Counted from the first letter of the stretch, positions 42,421 through 54,402 are shown. The stretch is DNA of 64,000 nucleotides from Archivesica marissinica (GCA_014843695.1 CM026398.1:17359593-17423592); one strand, 5' to 3'. The notes: generated by a model from the letters alone, not told the origin. Made by a program: numbers and translations.

Positions 42421-42590
42421 ATATTTTATTAGTTTATACTGAGAGGGACAGAGAAGAGGCAACATGGAAACTGGAATGTAAATGCCTTACCTAAGGGCAC
42501 AATGGTAACGGCTCCAGCAGGGCTTGAGCTCTGGGCCTTTCGCACCTGAAGCGAACGTGCTAGCACTACGCTATCACGACTTCCACATAT
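42421..42590 (-). mobile_element. SINE family D, minus strand, tail shortened
   Basis: GAGAAGAGGCAACATGGAAA, TAACGGCTCCAGCAGGGCTT, CTGAAGCGAACGTGCTAGCA and CGCTATCACGACTTCCA. Confidence 0.88.
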
Positions 42591-42599
42591 TTTATTCTT

Positions 42600-42997
42600 C
42601 GTGATAATGATTATACACACAATAAAGACACGTGGATTGAAGCTTGAAGATTATTGTAGAACCATAGCTGGAGACACCTATTGTAGAATATTTACATCGC
42701 TATTGCATTTCCTTCGAACAATGATGTACCGGTATGTGCCCTGATTGTATACATTTTCGTATGAGGTTTCACAACTAATGATATGCAGCTGACACGCGCA
42801 CTCAAAGTTACGGGCATTTGCTGTGTTAGGCAGCGTTTGTCGCGAGAAAAGGCATGTCTTACAGTTTGCGCTGTTCCAAGGATGATCTATTTACCTGTTC
42901 CCGCACACGGTAAGTTGCAAATCTGGACTTTAAGCATTTTAAGTGCAGTGTGCTATATTTTCTTTGTGTCATTGAAAAGAATAATTAATGTAAATAG
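42600..42997. other. Exon-like open frame of unknown meaning
   Basis: 42783-42911 (+) is open from an ATG and ends at a strong donor (CACACG|GTAAGTTG). The coded text (KVTGICCVRQRLSREKACL) matches no family I know. No matching partner exon seen. Confidence 0.22.
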
Positions 42998-43132
42998 AAG
43001 GAATGAATCATGGGTTAATAGATTCCATTGGGGTATGAACTACATTGGGCCACTCCCAATGTATTTAAAGTTTAACCACTCCCAATATAGTTCATATCCC
43101 GATGGAATATATTAACCTTTGATTCATTCCTT
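42998..43132. repeat. Palindrome with about 50-bp arms
   Basis: 42998-43049 (AAGGAATGAATCATGGGTTA...CATTGGG) pairs with 43081-43132 (CCCAATATAGTTCATATCCC...GATTCATTCCTT) around a 31-base loop that itself repeats CCACTCCCAAT. Confidence 0.88.
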
Positions 43133-44206
43133 TAGTAAACACAATTATACATGTACTATAGAATGAATGTACATGTAGGGTGATTATGGCCTTTAGTTAT
43201 TGATGGGATTCCAGAAAGAATTTATAGAACATTTAAAATCAACACAAGCGACAAGATTTTCCCAGTAACTGTATTATTAACCTCCACCGGTAGGAATAGG
43301 AGTTATTGTTCTTCCAAAATGGAGAGTATATAGTTGCCACTTTGTCTGTCCGTCCATCCGTTTGTCCGTCTTCTTGTCTGGGGCAAAACTGGCCAACTAT
43401 TCAAGGAAATCACATATATCTTAGAAACGGAGATACAGGGCAATGAAGTGGAGTGCTGTGTGCAAGAACCATAACTCAGGGTTCCCTCTGTGTGAATATT
43501 TGTCTTTGCCACGTCTGTTGCCAATTGAAAATAACTGTTTCCAATTTAAACTATTAAAGAGCCATATAGTTCACAGATGCAAAGAAACTAAGGATTGCGC
43601 CAAATATTTTCGCCAATTCACAAAATTTAGCTTCAGTATCTGTTTTTTGGTGACCGACTCTGATAACACTGTCTGTTGTACATACCACATTATCTCCCCA
43701 TTTCACTTCATTAAATGCTTGTCTCAAACATTATTGAAGGAAAACAAATTACTGGTACCGGTATTGTAGCTGGAAACTATGTCATAGAATTTCATTTGAA
43801 TTGTGTCATTACAACGCAATTGTAATGGAATTGCATTAGATGGTTATCTCTTCACCGCCAGCGTGCAAAGAGTTTATTATTGCTTAGTCATGGTGTTTGT
43901 GAATTTTGCATTGTCATGGTGCTGGAAAATGTCCCAATTGGTTTTGTCTCGCCCAATTTATGCGAAGCGAGAACTAAGCAGACATTTTTGAAGTTTTTCA
44001 GTTAATATTTAGTTATAGGTGTACATGTGAAATTGATTGTTTTTGTCTCTCGGACTTCAGTGGAAAGTGAGACTAAGTAGTCACGATCTGTCGACAGCAC
44101 TGTCAACAATTACATACAGTAATCTTTTATAAATATAAGATGCAGGTTTTTTCATCCAAAATCGTGTCCAAGAGTATTTGCATATTTACCACTTGTCATA
44201 CGAAAT
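43133..44206. other. Intergenic, dispersed mollusc-type repeat text, no gene
   Basis: 43290-43520 has TTGTCTGTCCGTCC and CTCCACCGGTAGGAATAGG words often seen in non-coding dispersed repeats. Short frames at 43303-43524(-) and 43443-43769(+) have no domains. Two GTCTCxC / GCGAGA-type segments at 43946 and 44045. Confidence 0.4.
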
Positions 44207-45236
44207 ATCTCTCTTGACCCACCAAATATCTCACTTGATCCACCAAATACCTCTCTTGATCCACCAAATATCACACTTGATCCACCAAATATCTCACTTG
44301 ATCCACCAAATATCTCACTTGATCCACCAAATATCTCACTTGACCCACCAAATATCTCACTTGACCCACCAAATATCTCACTTGATCCACCAAATATCTC
44401 ACCTGACCCACCAAATATCTCACTTGACCCACCAAATATCACACTTGATCCACCAAATATCTCACTTGACCCACCAAATATCTCACTTGATCCACCAAAT
44501 ATCTCACTTGACCCACCAAATATCTCACTTGACCCACCAAATATCACACTTGATCCACCAAATATCTCACTTGACCCACCAAATATCTCACTTGATCCAC
44601 CAAATATCTCACTTGATCCACCAAATATCTCACTTGACCCACCAAATATCTCACTTGATCCACCAAATATCTCACTTGACCCACCAAATATCTCACTTGA
44701 CCCACCAAATATCTCACTTGACCCATCAAATATCTCACTTGATCCACCAAATATCAACTTGACCCACCAAATATCTCACTTGACCCACCAAATATCACAC
44801 TTGATCCACCAAATATCACACTTGACCCACCAAATATCTCTTGATCCACCAAATATCACACTTGATCCACCAAATATCACACTTGATCCACCAAATATCT
44901 CACTTGATCCACCAAATATCTCTCTTGACCCACCAAATATCACACTTGATCCACCAAATATCTCTCTTGACCCACCAAATATCATACTTGACCCACCAAA
45001 TATCACACTTGATCCAACAAATATCTCACTTGACCCACCAAATATCTCACTTGATCCACCAAATATCTCACTTGACCCACCAAATATCTCACTTGACCCA
45101 CCAAATATCTCACTTGACCCACCAAATATCTCACTTGACCCACCAAATATCTCACTTGATCCACCAAATATCTCACTTGACTCACCAAATATCTCTCTTG
45201 ACCCACCAAATATCTCACTTGACCCACCAAATATCT
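44207..45236. repeat. Tandem array, 21-bp unit, about 49 copies
   Basis: CTTGA(T/C)CCACCAAATATC(T/A)CA every 21 bases. Because 21 is seven codons, every frame stays open on both strands (FGGSSEI, HLIHQIS, SLDPPNI), giving false proteins up to 201 codons. Confidence 0.96.
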
Positions 45237-45239
45237 TTT

Positions 45240-45366
45240 TTAGTTTAATCATATTGTATTGCAAATCATTATTATATATGTCATGCATAAACAGATATAA
45301 TACATAATATGAACATGCAAATGGTTTGGGCCACAAGTTTTAACAACAACAACGGCCCGCACCAGA
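45240..45366. repeat. Dispersed repeat F, uninterrupted copy
   Basis: TAGTTTAATCATATTGTATT through TTTAACAACAACAACGGCCC GCACCAG. It has no SINE at the place where the 23651 copy does, and sits between two stretches of the 21-bp array. Confidence 0.85.
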
Positions 45367-45367
45367 G

Positions 45368-45425
45368 ACCAAATATCTCACTTGACCCAACAAATAACTC
45401 ACTTGATCCACCAAATATCTCACTA
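45368..45425. repeat. Small island of the 21-bp repeat
   Basis: Almost three units (CCAAATATCTCACTTGACCC and so on), separated from the main array by repeat F. Confidence 0.9.
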
Positions 45426-45588
45426 ATCAGATCAATCGCCATATCTTGCACCGGTGTTTTATGCGGTGGAGAGAATTTCAATAAGCTATTATAGCTTCCA
45501 ATTCAATCCACTATCATTGTAAATATATTTGTGTAAATTATGTATATGTATTGTGTGTATATTATGACGAATAAATATGTTTAAACCA

Positions 45589-45776
45589 AGCATCACACTT
45601 GACCCACCAAATATCACACTTGACCCACCAAATATCACACTTGGCCCACCAAATATCACACTTGACCCACCAAATATCACACTTGACCCACCAAATATCA
45701 CACTTGGCCCACCAAATATCACACTTGACCCACCAAATATCACACTTGGCCCACCAAATATCTCACTTGACCCATC
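45589..45776. repeat. Second 21-bp array, nine copies
   Basis: Same unit but almost all ATCACACTTG(A/G)CCCACCAA, so it has been homogenised separately from the main array. Confidence 0.95.
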
Positions 45777-45794
45777 ATAGCGCCACATCTGATC

Positions 45795-45900
45795 AGGATC
45801 TATGATGTTTGCTATGTCAATAGTGGTTTATAGAATCACACTGAATCGGCATCAAAGGAAATGATGCATGTACAAATTCTTACAACATCTTCAACTGTCC
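45795..45900. repeat. Single-copy relative of the 39-bp satellite and its right flank
   Basis: ATGTCAATAGTGGTTTATAG (45814) is one satellite unit start. It continues AATCACACTGAATCGGCATC AAAGGAAAT and TTCTTACAACATCTTCAACT, as does the right edge of the big array at 53868-53938. The left part (TGATCAGGATCTATG.TGTTTGCTA) is shared with the MITE at 57576. Confidence 0.85.
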
Positions 45901-46019
45901 AGTATTCCAAACTGCGATAAACATGAAGCTATCTCATCAAGGTTTAACAATTTATGAACAGTTCAGAAATACATAATATTACATGATAATCATTACGAGG
46001 AGAAAAGTGATGATTAATA

Positions 46020-47868
46020 ATAAATGCGAGTTCTTATTTCAAAAGCTTTAAAGACAAAAGTAGATAACTTCTTCAGTATATTAACATTGTCTGTTGCTAG
46101 AAGTTCAATACATTTGGGAATGTTTGGATTCTTCCAAACGTGTTTGTTGATATATTTCTTTCTGATGTCATTATAATTCTTACATTCTAATATATAATGG
46201 AATTCGTCTTCGATTGAGTTACATAATATGCACTTTCTTTCATTTCTAGGTATCTTATTTGGTTTATGCCATATTCCTGTTTCAATTGATAATCTATGTG
46301 CTCACAGTCTTAATCTTGTTAATGCAATTCTGAATTTTCTAATTTTAATTTTGTCTAAATAGTCCTTGAATCCAAAATCGGAAAAAAGTTTATATGTTGT
46401 AGCTCTGGATGATTCATCAATTGAGGTGTTCCAGTACTGTTTATATGTATATATAAGTCTTTGTTTCAACAATGCAATAAATAATACTTCATTTTCTACC
46501 CCTTGATTAAGCCAAACATGATGGAAACCTAAATTGTCCAAAATACTTTTTATTGATTCTGCCCAGTTAATCTTATCTGGTCTATTATCTATATCTATAT
46601 AAATGAACCTCCTGTAGTGAGGACGATACCTAGATAACTGAATTGTTTAACGATTTCGATTTCAATATCATTGTACATAAATTGTAAGTTCGTCCTATTT
46701 CTCCCTCCCTTTTTGAACATCATAATTTTGGTTTTACTAACGTTGACTAGTAATTTCCATTTATCACAATACTCTTTTAATATATTTAACCCTTTCTGAA
46801 GTCCAGTCGCTGTATCCGCTATGATAACAATGTCATCTGCATATAAAAGTAGAAATAATTTGAACATGGATAGGTTTACACCATTAAAACCATGTAATAT
46901 AAAAAAATTCTTCCAAGTCATTCAAAAACATCGAGAATTGGAATGGTGAAAGACAATTGCCTTGATGGACTCCTAACGTACTCAAGAAACTCTCACTTAA
47001 AATGTTTTGTGTCTTTACTCTAGACTTAACATTCGCATACATGGACTTTAAAACATTCAAAATATTACCTCATACCACAAGCTTTATCAATTATAACCAG
47101 AGGTTTTCTCTTACTACATAATCAAATGCCTTTGTATAATCTACATAGCATACATGGAGTGTTTTGTTTTTGTTTAGCATGTGGTTAATCAGACCATGTA
47201 ATATAAAAATGTTGTCAATAGTTCCCATTTGAGTCCTAAATCCAGTCTGTGCCTCGACATATACTTTGTAATATTCTGCCCATTTTGTGAGCCGAGTGTT
47301 TAACAGTTTTGAAAATAATTTCCCTATAAGTGTCAGGTAAATCTGGGTCCCCTTTCTTAAATAAAGGTATAATTCATCCTTCTGACCACTGGGCTGGAAA
47401 GTGGCCTTTATGCATAAGCTTATTAAACAGTTTATTTAAATACGGTATAAGATACGTAATTACGTGCTTAAATAGTTCATTAACAAAATGATCTGGTCCA
47501 CCAGATTTGCCATTATTCAATGCTTTACAAGCATGCAATATTTCGCTGTCACTAATTTCTACATCTAATTCATCAAACATGCACTGGAATTCTGAATTAA
47601 CAAATCGTTCATTAAAATAAAGCGTATATTCGTCTGGTTGGAAAAATACAGAATCTGGGTTATTTATAGACTTAAAATATGTAGGAAATTGTTGACTAGA
47701 TATCTTTTTTTTAGGAGACTTTGTATTTTCACATTTCAATAGTTTCCAGTATGCTTTTGCGTTTTTATATGTCAAGTCCTCAAGTTTCTTTGTTTGTAGT
47801 TTGTCAAGATTTAGTTTTTTTATTTTGGATACACGTTTTGTATTCAGTCCTAAATTTAACCATGTGTA
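46020..47868 (-). pseudogene. LINE reverse transcriptase, 3' half, several frame breaks
   Basis: From the 5' side: a linker (TYKNAKAYWKLLKCENTKSP, about 47770), LNNGKSGGPDHFVNELFKHV, LSPFQFSMFLNDLEEFF (about 46940), the catalytic box LLYADDIVII (complement at 46832-46843), NVSKTKIMMFKKGGRN, and the C-terminal zinc motif CILCNSIEDEFHYILECKNY (about 46195-46250) after an in-frame stop. At least four frame breaks. Its upstream part (endonuclease) lies at 50206-50760, separated by an inserted block. Confidence 0.88.
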
Positions 47869-48760
47869 GAAAAAATGTATATATCATTCATTAGGCCCCT
47901 CTTGGAGTACGCTGATGTTGTCTGGGAAAACTGTACGAACAAGATCAAATGCGACATCGAATCCGTTCAATTAGAAGCAGCTAGAATTATCACAGGTGCT
48001 ACCAAATACTGTAACACCGACATACTCTATACCGATCTTAGCTGGGATACTTTAGCTGAAAGGCGACGCAAGCATCGCCTTGTCTTACTTTATAAGATGA
48101 AAAATGGACTTTCACCCGCTTACCTGTCAAATCTAATTCCACCCCAGCCAAATCAGCCATATGCCTTACGATCACTTACAGCTATACCCAATATTCACTG
48201 CAAAACTCAATCGCATGCTTCTTCTTTTCTGCCTCTAACTATTCGCCAGTGGAATATACTTCCACAAGAACTTAAAAATGCCTCAACCATAGGAGAATTT
48301 AAAAGCAAGCTGAATACTAGGGCTAAACAAAAGAAAACAATTTACAACATTGGCAATAGGAAAAACCAAGTATATCACGCACGCCTTCGCTTGGGGTGCA
48401 GTGCGCTAAGCTTCGATCTTCACAGAAGAAATATTGTTCCTTCTCCTCTGTGCATATGCGGCGTTGTAGAGACTACATTCCACTTCCTGTTTCAATGTCC
48501 AAGATACCATGCATTGCGCCAACACTATCTTCACGATCTCCCATGTGCACATACGTTAAATAATCTACTATACGGTGATGACCGACTTACATTCGAAGTC
48601 AATAAACACATCTTCCTACGAGTCCAAGGCTTCATAGCAGCAACTAAGCGCTTCGAGATCTAGTCATTTACCATCAAATGTCCGACCCCCTATCTATGCA
48701 GCGTGTGAGACAGTACCTAGTATGTTCTACTAATGTTATAAACTAACACTAATTAACGCA
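47869..48760 (+). pseudogene. LINE C-terminal fragment inserted into the other LINE
   Basis: An uninterrupted 262-codon frame (47875-48663) starting within IRPLLEYADVVWENCTNKIK, a conserved post-RT motif of CR1/Jockey-like elements, and ending in a CICG..ETTFHFLFQCPRYH zinc motif. 5'-truncated at 47869, exactly where the minus-strand LINE stops. The intact frame suggests a recent insertion. Confidence 0.85.
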
Positions 48761-49100
48761 TTGAATCAGGATAACAATTAGTCATCGTGTGCATTAAAAT
48801 TCAGAATCAGGTTTGAACTATATAGAATTAAACCTGTCCAATGCTCAAAGAATACCTACCATACACTGGCTCTAATGTGTTAAATTTATATGTTTGCAAA
48901 CTCCACTATGGAAAGGAATTTGTATAAGCATTTTAATATGCTTGTTTTCCAATCCAAATTATTTCTCTTGTAACACTTTATTCTTATATGTTATTTTCTG
49001 AATAAAAATATGGTTAAACTACTTCTTTCACTTTTATCGACACGGTAATAGTTTAAATATTTATAAAATTATTTCTGTTTTTGCTTACATTCGTTGTCAT
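48761..49100. other. 3' flank of the LINE fragment, no gene
   Basis: AT-rich text, possibly the 3' UTR of the plus-strand LINE, ending in GAATAAAAATATGG near 49000. Confidence 0.4.
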
Positions 49101-49956
49101 ACCACGAATTATTAGTCCCCTACCGGTCACCGGTTGGGACTATAGGTTTACCGTCAGTCAGTCAGTCAGTCCGTCACCAATTGTTTTGTCCGTTTTTAAA
49201 ATAACTGGGCACAATTGTTCACCACCATGAGACGATATGTTCTGCGATTTTTTTTTTGTCGATATCTCAAAGGTCAAGGTCACACTTAGAGGTCAAACAT
49301 CAAAAACAATTTAGTTTGTCCAGACTGTAACTTTATCATCTATCGTACGATTTTGAAATAACGTGGCATAATTGTTCACCACTTTAAGACGGTGTGTCAT
49401 GTGAAAAAAAATTGTTGATATCTCAAAGGTCAAAGTCACATGTGGCGTACGTCAAAAAGTATGACAATTTAGTTTGTCCGGACCGTAACTTTGTCATCTA
49501 TTGCACGATTTTGATATAAGCTGGCATGATTGTTCACCACCATGAGGCGGTGTGTCATGCAAACAAAAATTGAAGGTCAAGGTCACTGTGGCGTTCAAAC
49601 AGTTTTGGCCTAATCATTATGAAACTTGATCACAATGATCATCTCTACAAAATCTAGGTCAAGTTCAATTTGGGTCATCTGGGGTCAACAACTAGGTCAC
49701 TAGGTCAAATCATAGGAAAACCTTGTGTAGACACTAGAGGTCAAAATTTTGACCTAAACTTTATGAAACTTGGTTACAATGATCATCTTTACAAAATCTA
49801 GGTCTAGTTCGATATTGGGTCATCCGGGGTCAAACACTATGTCACTAGGTCAAAGAATAGGAAAACCGTATGTACTCGCTAGAGGTCACAATTTTTACCT
49901 AAACTTTATGAGACATGGTCAGAATGATCATCTCTGATAAATCTAGGTCAAGTTCT
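49101..49956. repeat. Degenerate tandem repeat, about 165- and 144-bp periods
   Basis: AATTGTTCACCACCATGAG(A/G)C.GT and TCAAAGGTCAA(G/A)GTCAC recur about three times up to 49590. Then TTTATGAAACTTGGT(T)ACAATGATCATCT....AAATCTAGGTC recurs at about 49618, 49761 and 49905. Non-coding. Confidence 0.75.
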
Positions 49957-50118
49957 AGGTTGAGTGTGTACATTCCTCCCTCTTCATCACCAAAGACCGT
50001 AATATGCGATTTCAACCGTCTCCTACAGGAATTTGTAACACATACCCTGAATACTTGTATCATCTTGGGAGATTTCAACTTGAGCCTCACACATCGTCAA
50101 CAAATAGAACACTTGTAA
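49957..50118 (+). pseudogene. LINE apurinic-type endonuclease fragment
   Basis: The frame reads SVYIPPSSSPKTVICDFNRL and then NTCIILGDFNLSLTHR. GDFN is a catalytic motif of APE-type LINE endonucleases. The rest of the domain is absent. Confidence 0.75.
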
Positions 50119-50205
50119 AATGTATATGTCCCAATAACACTACTGTAAAGTCATGCAGATGCCATGTGATAAAAGCTGGTTGGGGACTGTGGCCGTCCCA
50201 CAGCT

Positions 50206-50760
50206 AGCGCCTTGTTTACATTGCTACCGCACCATTCCGCATTTACATTTTTCTTAAATAGTGGATTACATATATCTGTTAACAGACTATTAAATGCGAC
50301 TAAGTTGGCTTCCATACTCTTCTGTTTGTGTGGCAGATTCTAAATAATGTATTAGGGTATCAAGTTGAACTGATGTGTTGCTAAGACAATTTAAATACTC
50401 CTCCCGTTTATCGGCTTCCGTTTATCATCTTCCCATTTATATACATAATTAACATATTCTACACCTGTGTCAACGTCATAATAGTATTAGTTACGTCACT
50501 TAACATAATGAAAACTCCAAAGTACAGTGATCCGACAATATATTAGGATCTGATACTTCGAATGTTTTAAAATACGTTATAAAATCTGGTTTACATAATA
50601 TATAATCAACAGTACTGCTTCCTGCATCTTTTACACAAGTAAATTTGCCAGTTAATCTGTGATTTCCTGTTCTGCCATTTGCTATTATTCGAAGCCCTGT
50701 TAATTTGCAAAAATGTATTAACTATTTACCATTTTCATTTAAGTTGTATCTTGGAATATT
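50206..50760 (-). pseudogene. LINE endonuclease C-terminal half and linker, 5' part of the split LINE
   Basis: Minus-strand reading: LIHFCKLTGLRIIANGRTGN, CVKDAGSSTVDYILCKPDF, VSDPNILSDHCTLEFSL with the S-D-H catalytic motif, then after a stop VEYVNYVYKWEDDKR and FNSLLTDICNPLFKKN, the linker usual between endonuclease and RT. It ends near 50206 where plus-strand material begins, so it probably belongs with 46020-47868. Confidence 0.82.
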
Positions 50761-51091
50761 CTAGGAATTCTGACCAACCAATCAGAATCCTTCCAGGTGT
50801 AATTACACGTGTGTACATATAAGAAATTATGAGATGACTGTATTACGCTGAATACAAGCAATGTGATAAAATTAGATATTTTGCATTTAGGGAAGAGGAC
50901 ATGCATGTGTATTGTAAGCTTTTGTGTGGTTGTGAGTCTGCCTACACTTGTAATTTTTTGTTTTATAAGAAACTATTTATTTCAGGTTCTTACAGTGTAG
51001 CACGATGTTGTTTATTTATTGATTATTTCCTGTTAAACCAGTTGTGAAACAAATGTAGATTTACAACGAAAACGTATGTAATTATGTACAT
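50761..51091. other. Intergenic, no gene seen
   Basis: No supported feature. Confidence 0.45.
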
Positions 51092-51109
51092 TGTACATCG
51101 GTTTTCGGG

Positions 51110-51142
<33 letters not shown>

Positions 51143-51143
51143 C

Positions 51144-51185
<42 letters not shown>

Positions 51186-51190
51186 TAGAT
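51110..51190. repeat. (GACA)n microsatellite
   Basis: GATAGACAGACAGACAGACA and so on with one GACC variant, directly after the 20-base word TGTACATCGGTTTTCGGGTA. Confidence 0.95.
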
Positions 51191-51249
51191 ATTAGATAGA
51201 GTCCATGGTACATGTATACATTTATACATACAACAGTAGTTGTTGATCA

Positions 51250-53877
51250 TTATAAATACATCTCATTTATCTGTATGTCAATGGTGGTTTATAAATACAT
51301 CTCATTTATCTGCATGTCAATGGTGGTTTATAAATACATCTCATTTATCTGTATGTCAATGGTGGTTTATAAATACATCTCATGTATCTGTACGTCAATG
51401 GTGGTTTATAAATACGTCTCATGTATCTGTACGTCAATGGTGGTTTATAAATACATCTCATGTATCTGTATGTCAATGGTGGTTTATAAATACATCTCAT
51501 TTATCTGTATGTCAATGGTGGTTTATAAATACATCTCATGTATCTGTACGTCAATGGTGTTTATAAATACATCTCGTATCGTACGTTGGTGTTTAAAATA
51601 CATCCTGTATCTTAGTCAATGGTGGTTTATAATACTCTCTTACGTATCAATGGTGGTTTATAAATACATCTCATGTATCTGTACGTCAATGGTGGTTTAT
51701 AAATACATCTCATGTATCTGTACGTCAATGGTGGTTTATAAATACATCTCATGTATCTGTATGTCAATGGTGGTTTATAAATACATCTCATTTATCTGTA
51801 TGTCAATGGTGGTTTATAAATACATCTCTTGTATCTGTATGTCAATGGTGGTTTATAAATACATCTCATTTATCTGTACGTCAATGGTGGTTTATAAATA
51901 CATCTCATTTATCTGTATGTCAATGGTGGTTTATAAATACATCTCATTTATCTGTATGTCAATGGTGGTTTATAAATACATCTCATTTATCTGTATGTCA
52001 ATGGTGGTTTATAAATACATCTCATTTATCTGTATGTCAATGGTGGTTTATAAATACATCTCATGTATCTGTATGTCAATGGTGGTTTATAAATACATCT
52101 CATTTATCTGTATGTCAATGGTGGTTTATAAATACATCTCATTTATCTGTATGTCAATGGTGGTTTATAAATACATCTCATTTATCTGTATGTCAATGGT
52201 GGTTTATAAATACATCTCATTTATCTGTATGTCAATGGTGGTTTATAAATACATCTCATTTATCTGTATGTCAATGGTGGTTTATAAATACATCTCATTT
52301 ATCTGTATGTCAATGGTGGTTTATAAATACATCTCATTTATCTGTATGTCAATGGTGGTTTATAAATACATCTCATTTATCTGTATGTCAATGGTGGTTT
52401 ATAAATACATCTCATGTATCTGTATGTCAATGGTGGTTTATAAATACATCTCATTTATCTGTATGTCAATGGTGGTTTATAAATACATCTCATTTATCTG
52501 TATGTCAATGGTGGTTTATAAATACATCTCATTTATCTGTATGTCAATGGTGGTTTATAAATACATCTCATTTATCTGTAGCAATGGTGGTTTATAATAC
52601 ATCTCATTATCTGTAGTCAATGTGGTTTATAAATACATCTCATTTCTGTATGTCAATGGTGGTTTATAAATACATCTCATGTATCTGTATGTCAATGGTG
52701 GTTTATAAATACATCTCATTATCTGTATGTCAATGGTGGTTTATAAATACATCTCATGTATCTGTATGTCAATGGTGGTTTATAAATACATCTCATTTAT
52801 CTGTATGTCAATGGTGGTTTATAAATACATCTCATTTATCTGTATGTCAATGGTGGTTTATAAATACATCTCATTTATCTGTACGTCAATGGTGGTTTAT
52901 AAATACATCTCATTTATCTGTATGTCAATGGTGGTTTATAAATACATCTCATTTATCTGTATGTCAATGGTGGTTTATAAATACATCTCATTTATCTGTA
53001 TGTCAATGGTGGTTTATAAATACATCTCATTTATCTGTATGTCAATGGTGGTTTATAAATACATCTCATTTATCTGTATGTCAATGGTGGTTTATAAATA
53101 CATCTCATTTATCTGTATGTCAATGGTGGTTTATAAATACATCTCATTTATCTGTATGTCAATGGTGGTTTATAAATACATCTCATTTATCTGTATGTCA
53201 ATGGTGGTTTATAAATACATCTCATTTATCTGTATGTCAATGGTGGTTTATAAATACATCTCATTTATCTGTATGTCAATGGTGGTTTATAAATACATCT
53301 CATGTATCTGTATGACAATGGTGGTTTATAAATACATCTCATGTATCTGTATGACAATGGTGGTTTATAAATACATCTCATGTATCTGTATGTCAATGGT
53401 GGTTTATAAATACATCTCATGTATCTGTATGTCAATGGTGGTTTATAAATACATCTCATGTATCTGTATGTCAATGGTGGTTTATAAATACATCTCATTT
53501 ATCTGTATGTCAATGGTGGTTTATAAATACATCTCATGTATCTGTATGTCAATGGTGGTTTATAAATACATCTCATGTATCTGTATGACAATGGTGGTTT
53601 ATAAATACATCTCATGTATCTGTATGTCAATGGTGGTTTATAAATACATCTCATGTATCTGTATGTCAATGGTGGTTTATAAATACATCTCATGTATCTG
53701 TACGTCAATGGTGGTTTATAAATACATCTCATGTATCTGTATGTCAATGGTGGTTTATAAATACATCTCATGTATCTGTATGTCAATGGTGGTTTATAAA
53801 TACATCTCATGTATCTGTATGTCAATGGTGGTTTATAAATACATCTCATGTATCTGTATGACAATGGTGGTTTATAG
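51250..53877. repeat. Satellite array, 39-bp unit, about 67 copies, TATAAATA in each
   Basis: The consensus ATGTCAATGGTGGTTTATAA + ATACATCTCATTTATCTGT repeats every 39 bases (13 codons), giving the false 461- and 460-codon frames (MSMVVYKYISFIC). Variant T (CATTTATC) fills 51890-52560 and 52780-53290; variant G (CATGTATC) fills 53290-53870. Disordered patches with many single-base losses lie at 51555-51660 and 52575-52650. Confidence 0.97.
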
Positions 53878-54117
53878 CATCACACTTAATCAGCATCAAA
53901 GGAAATACATGTACACATTCTTACAACATCTTCAACTGTACATCGGTTTTCGGGTAATACCCAGGTTAGGACACAACATTGGCAGTGTCTGTCAATCTGG
54001 TATGAACTATCTAGCGAGATTGATGAATTTGCGATTTGGTTCATTCTTAAATATTAGCGAAATTTTTAAAACCGCGTTGAATAGACGTACGGTATTTACA
54101 AGCAATTAAGAAGACTG
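53878..54117. other. Right flank of the satellite, no gene
   Basis: Begins with the text shared with 45830-45900 and the word TGTACATCGGTTTTCGGGTA (53937-53956) that also precedes the array at 51092. Confidence 0.6.
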
Positions 54118-54163
54118 ACCTGTATCATGCACCAGTCAATGTCAGTTACTTGGTATTGAATGG
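54118..54163. mobile_element. Right-end fragment of piggyBac-type MITE P1
   Basis: TGTATCATGCACCAGTCAAT and GTTACTTGGTATTGAATGGG match the right end of the 39139-39356 element. Confidence 0.8.
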
Positions 54164-54402
54164 GTTAGTTAGTTTATACAAATTTATTTTAGCTCAATTG
54201 CGAAACAAGTTCTTTCAACTAAAAAATATATTAATCACTCTCGAGACCTCATTCCTGATGGAATCCATCGCCACGAGGGAGAGAGAAGAGGCAACATGGA
54301 ATTTAAATGCCTTGCCTAAAGGCACAATCGTAACGGCTCCAGGGGGACTCAAACACCTGAAGCTAACGCGAATCTACTGCGCTATCACGACATCCACGGG
54401 TT
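54164..54402 (-). mobile_element. SINE family D, near full length, minus strand
   Basis: TTAGTTTATACAAATTTATT, CTCAATTGCGAAACAAGTTC, CATTCCTGATGGAATCCATC, CACAATCGTAACGGCTCCAG and the head complement GCGCTATCACGACATCCACG. The B box area is partly deleted. Confidence 0.92.

Noticed and set aside
42783..42912. Exon candidate ending in a perfect donor
   Set aside because: Coded text matches no family, upstream acceptor is weak and no partner exon is visible; kept only as a note in the feature list.
44152..45336. FGGSSEI / HLIHQIS / SLDPPNI frames up to 201 codons
   Set aside because: A 21-bp unit equals seven codons, so all frames remain open by arithmetic; both strands are open at once.
51212..54109. 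MSMVVYKYISFIC frames of 461 and 460 codons and minus-strand RCIYKPPLTYRYM
   Set aside because: A 39-bp satellite (13 codons) opens the frames; the sequence is non-coding in all respects.
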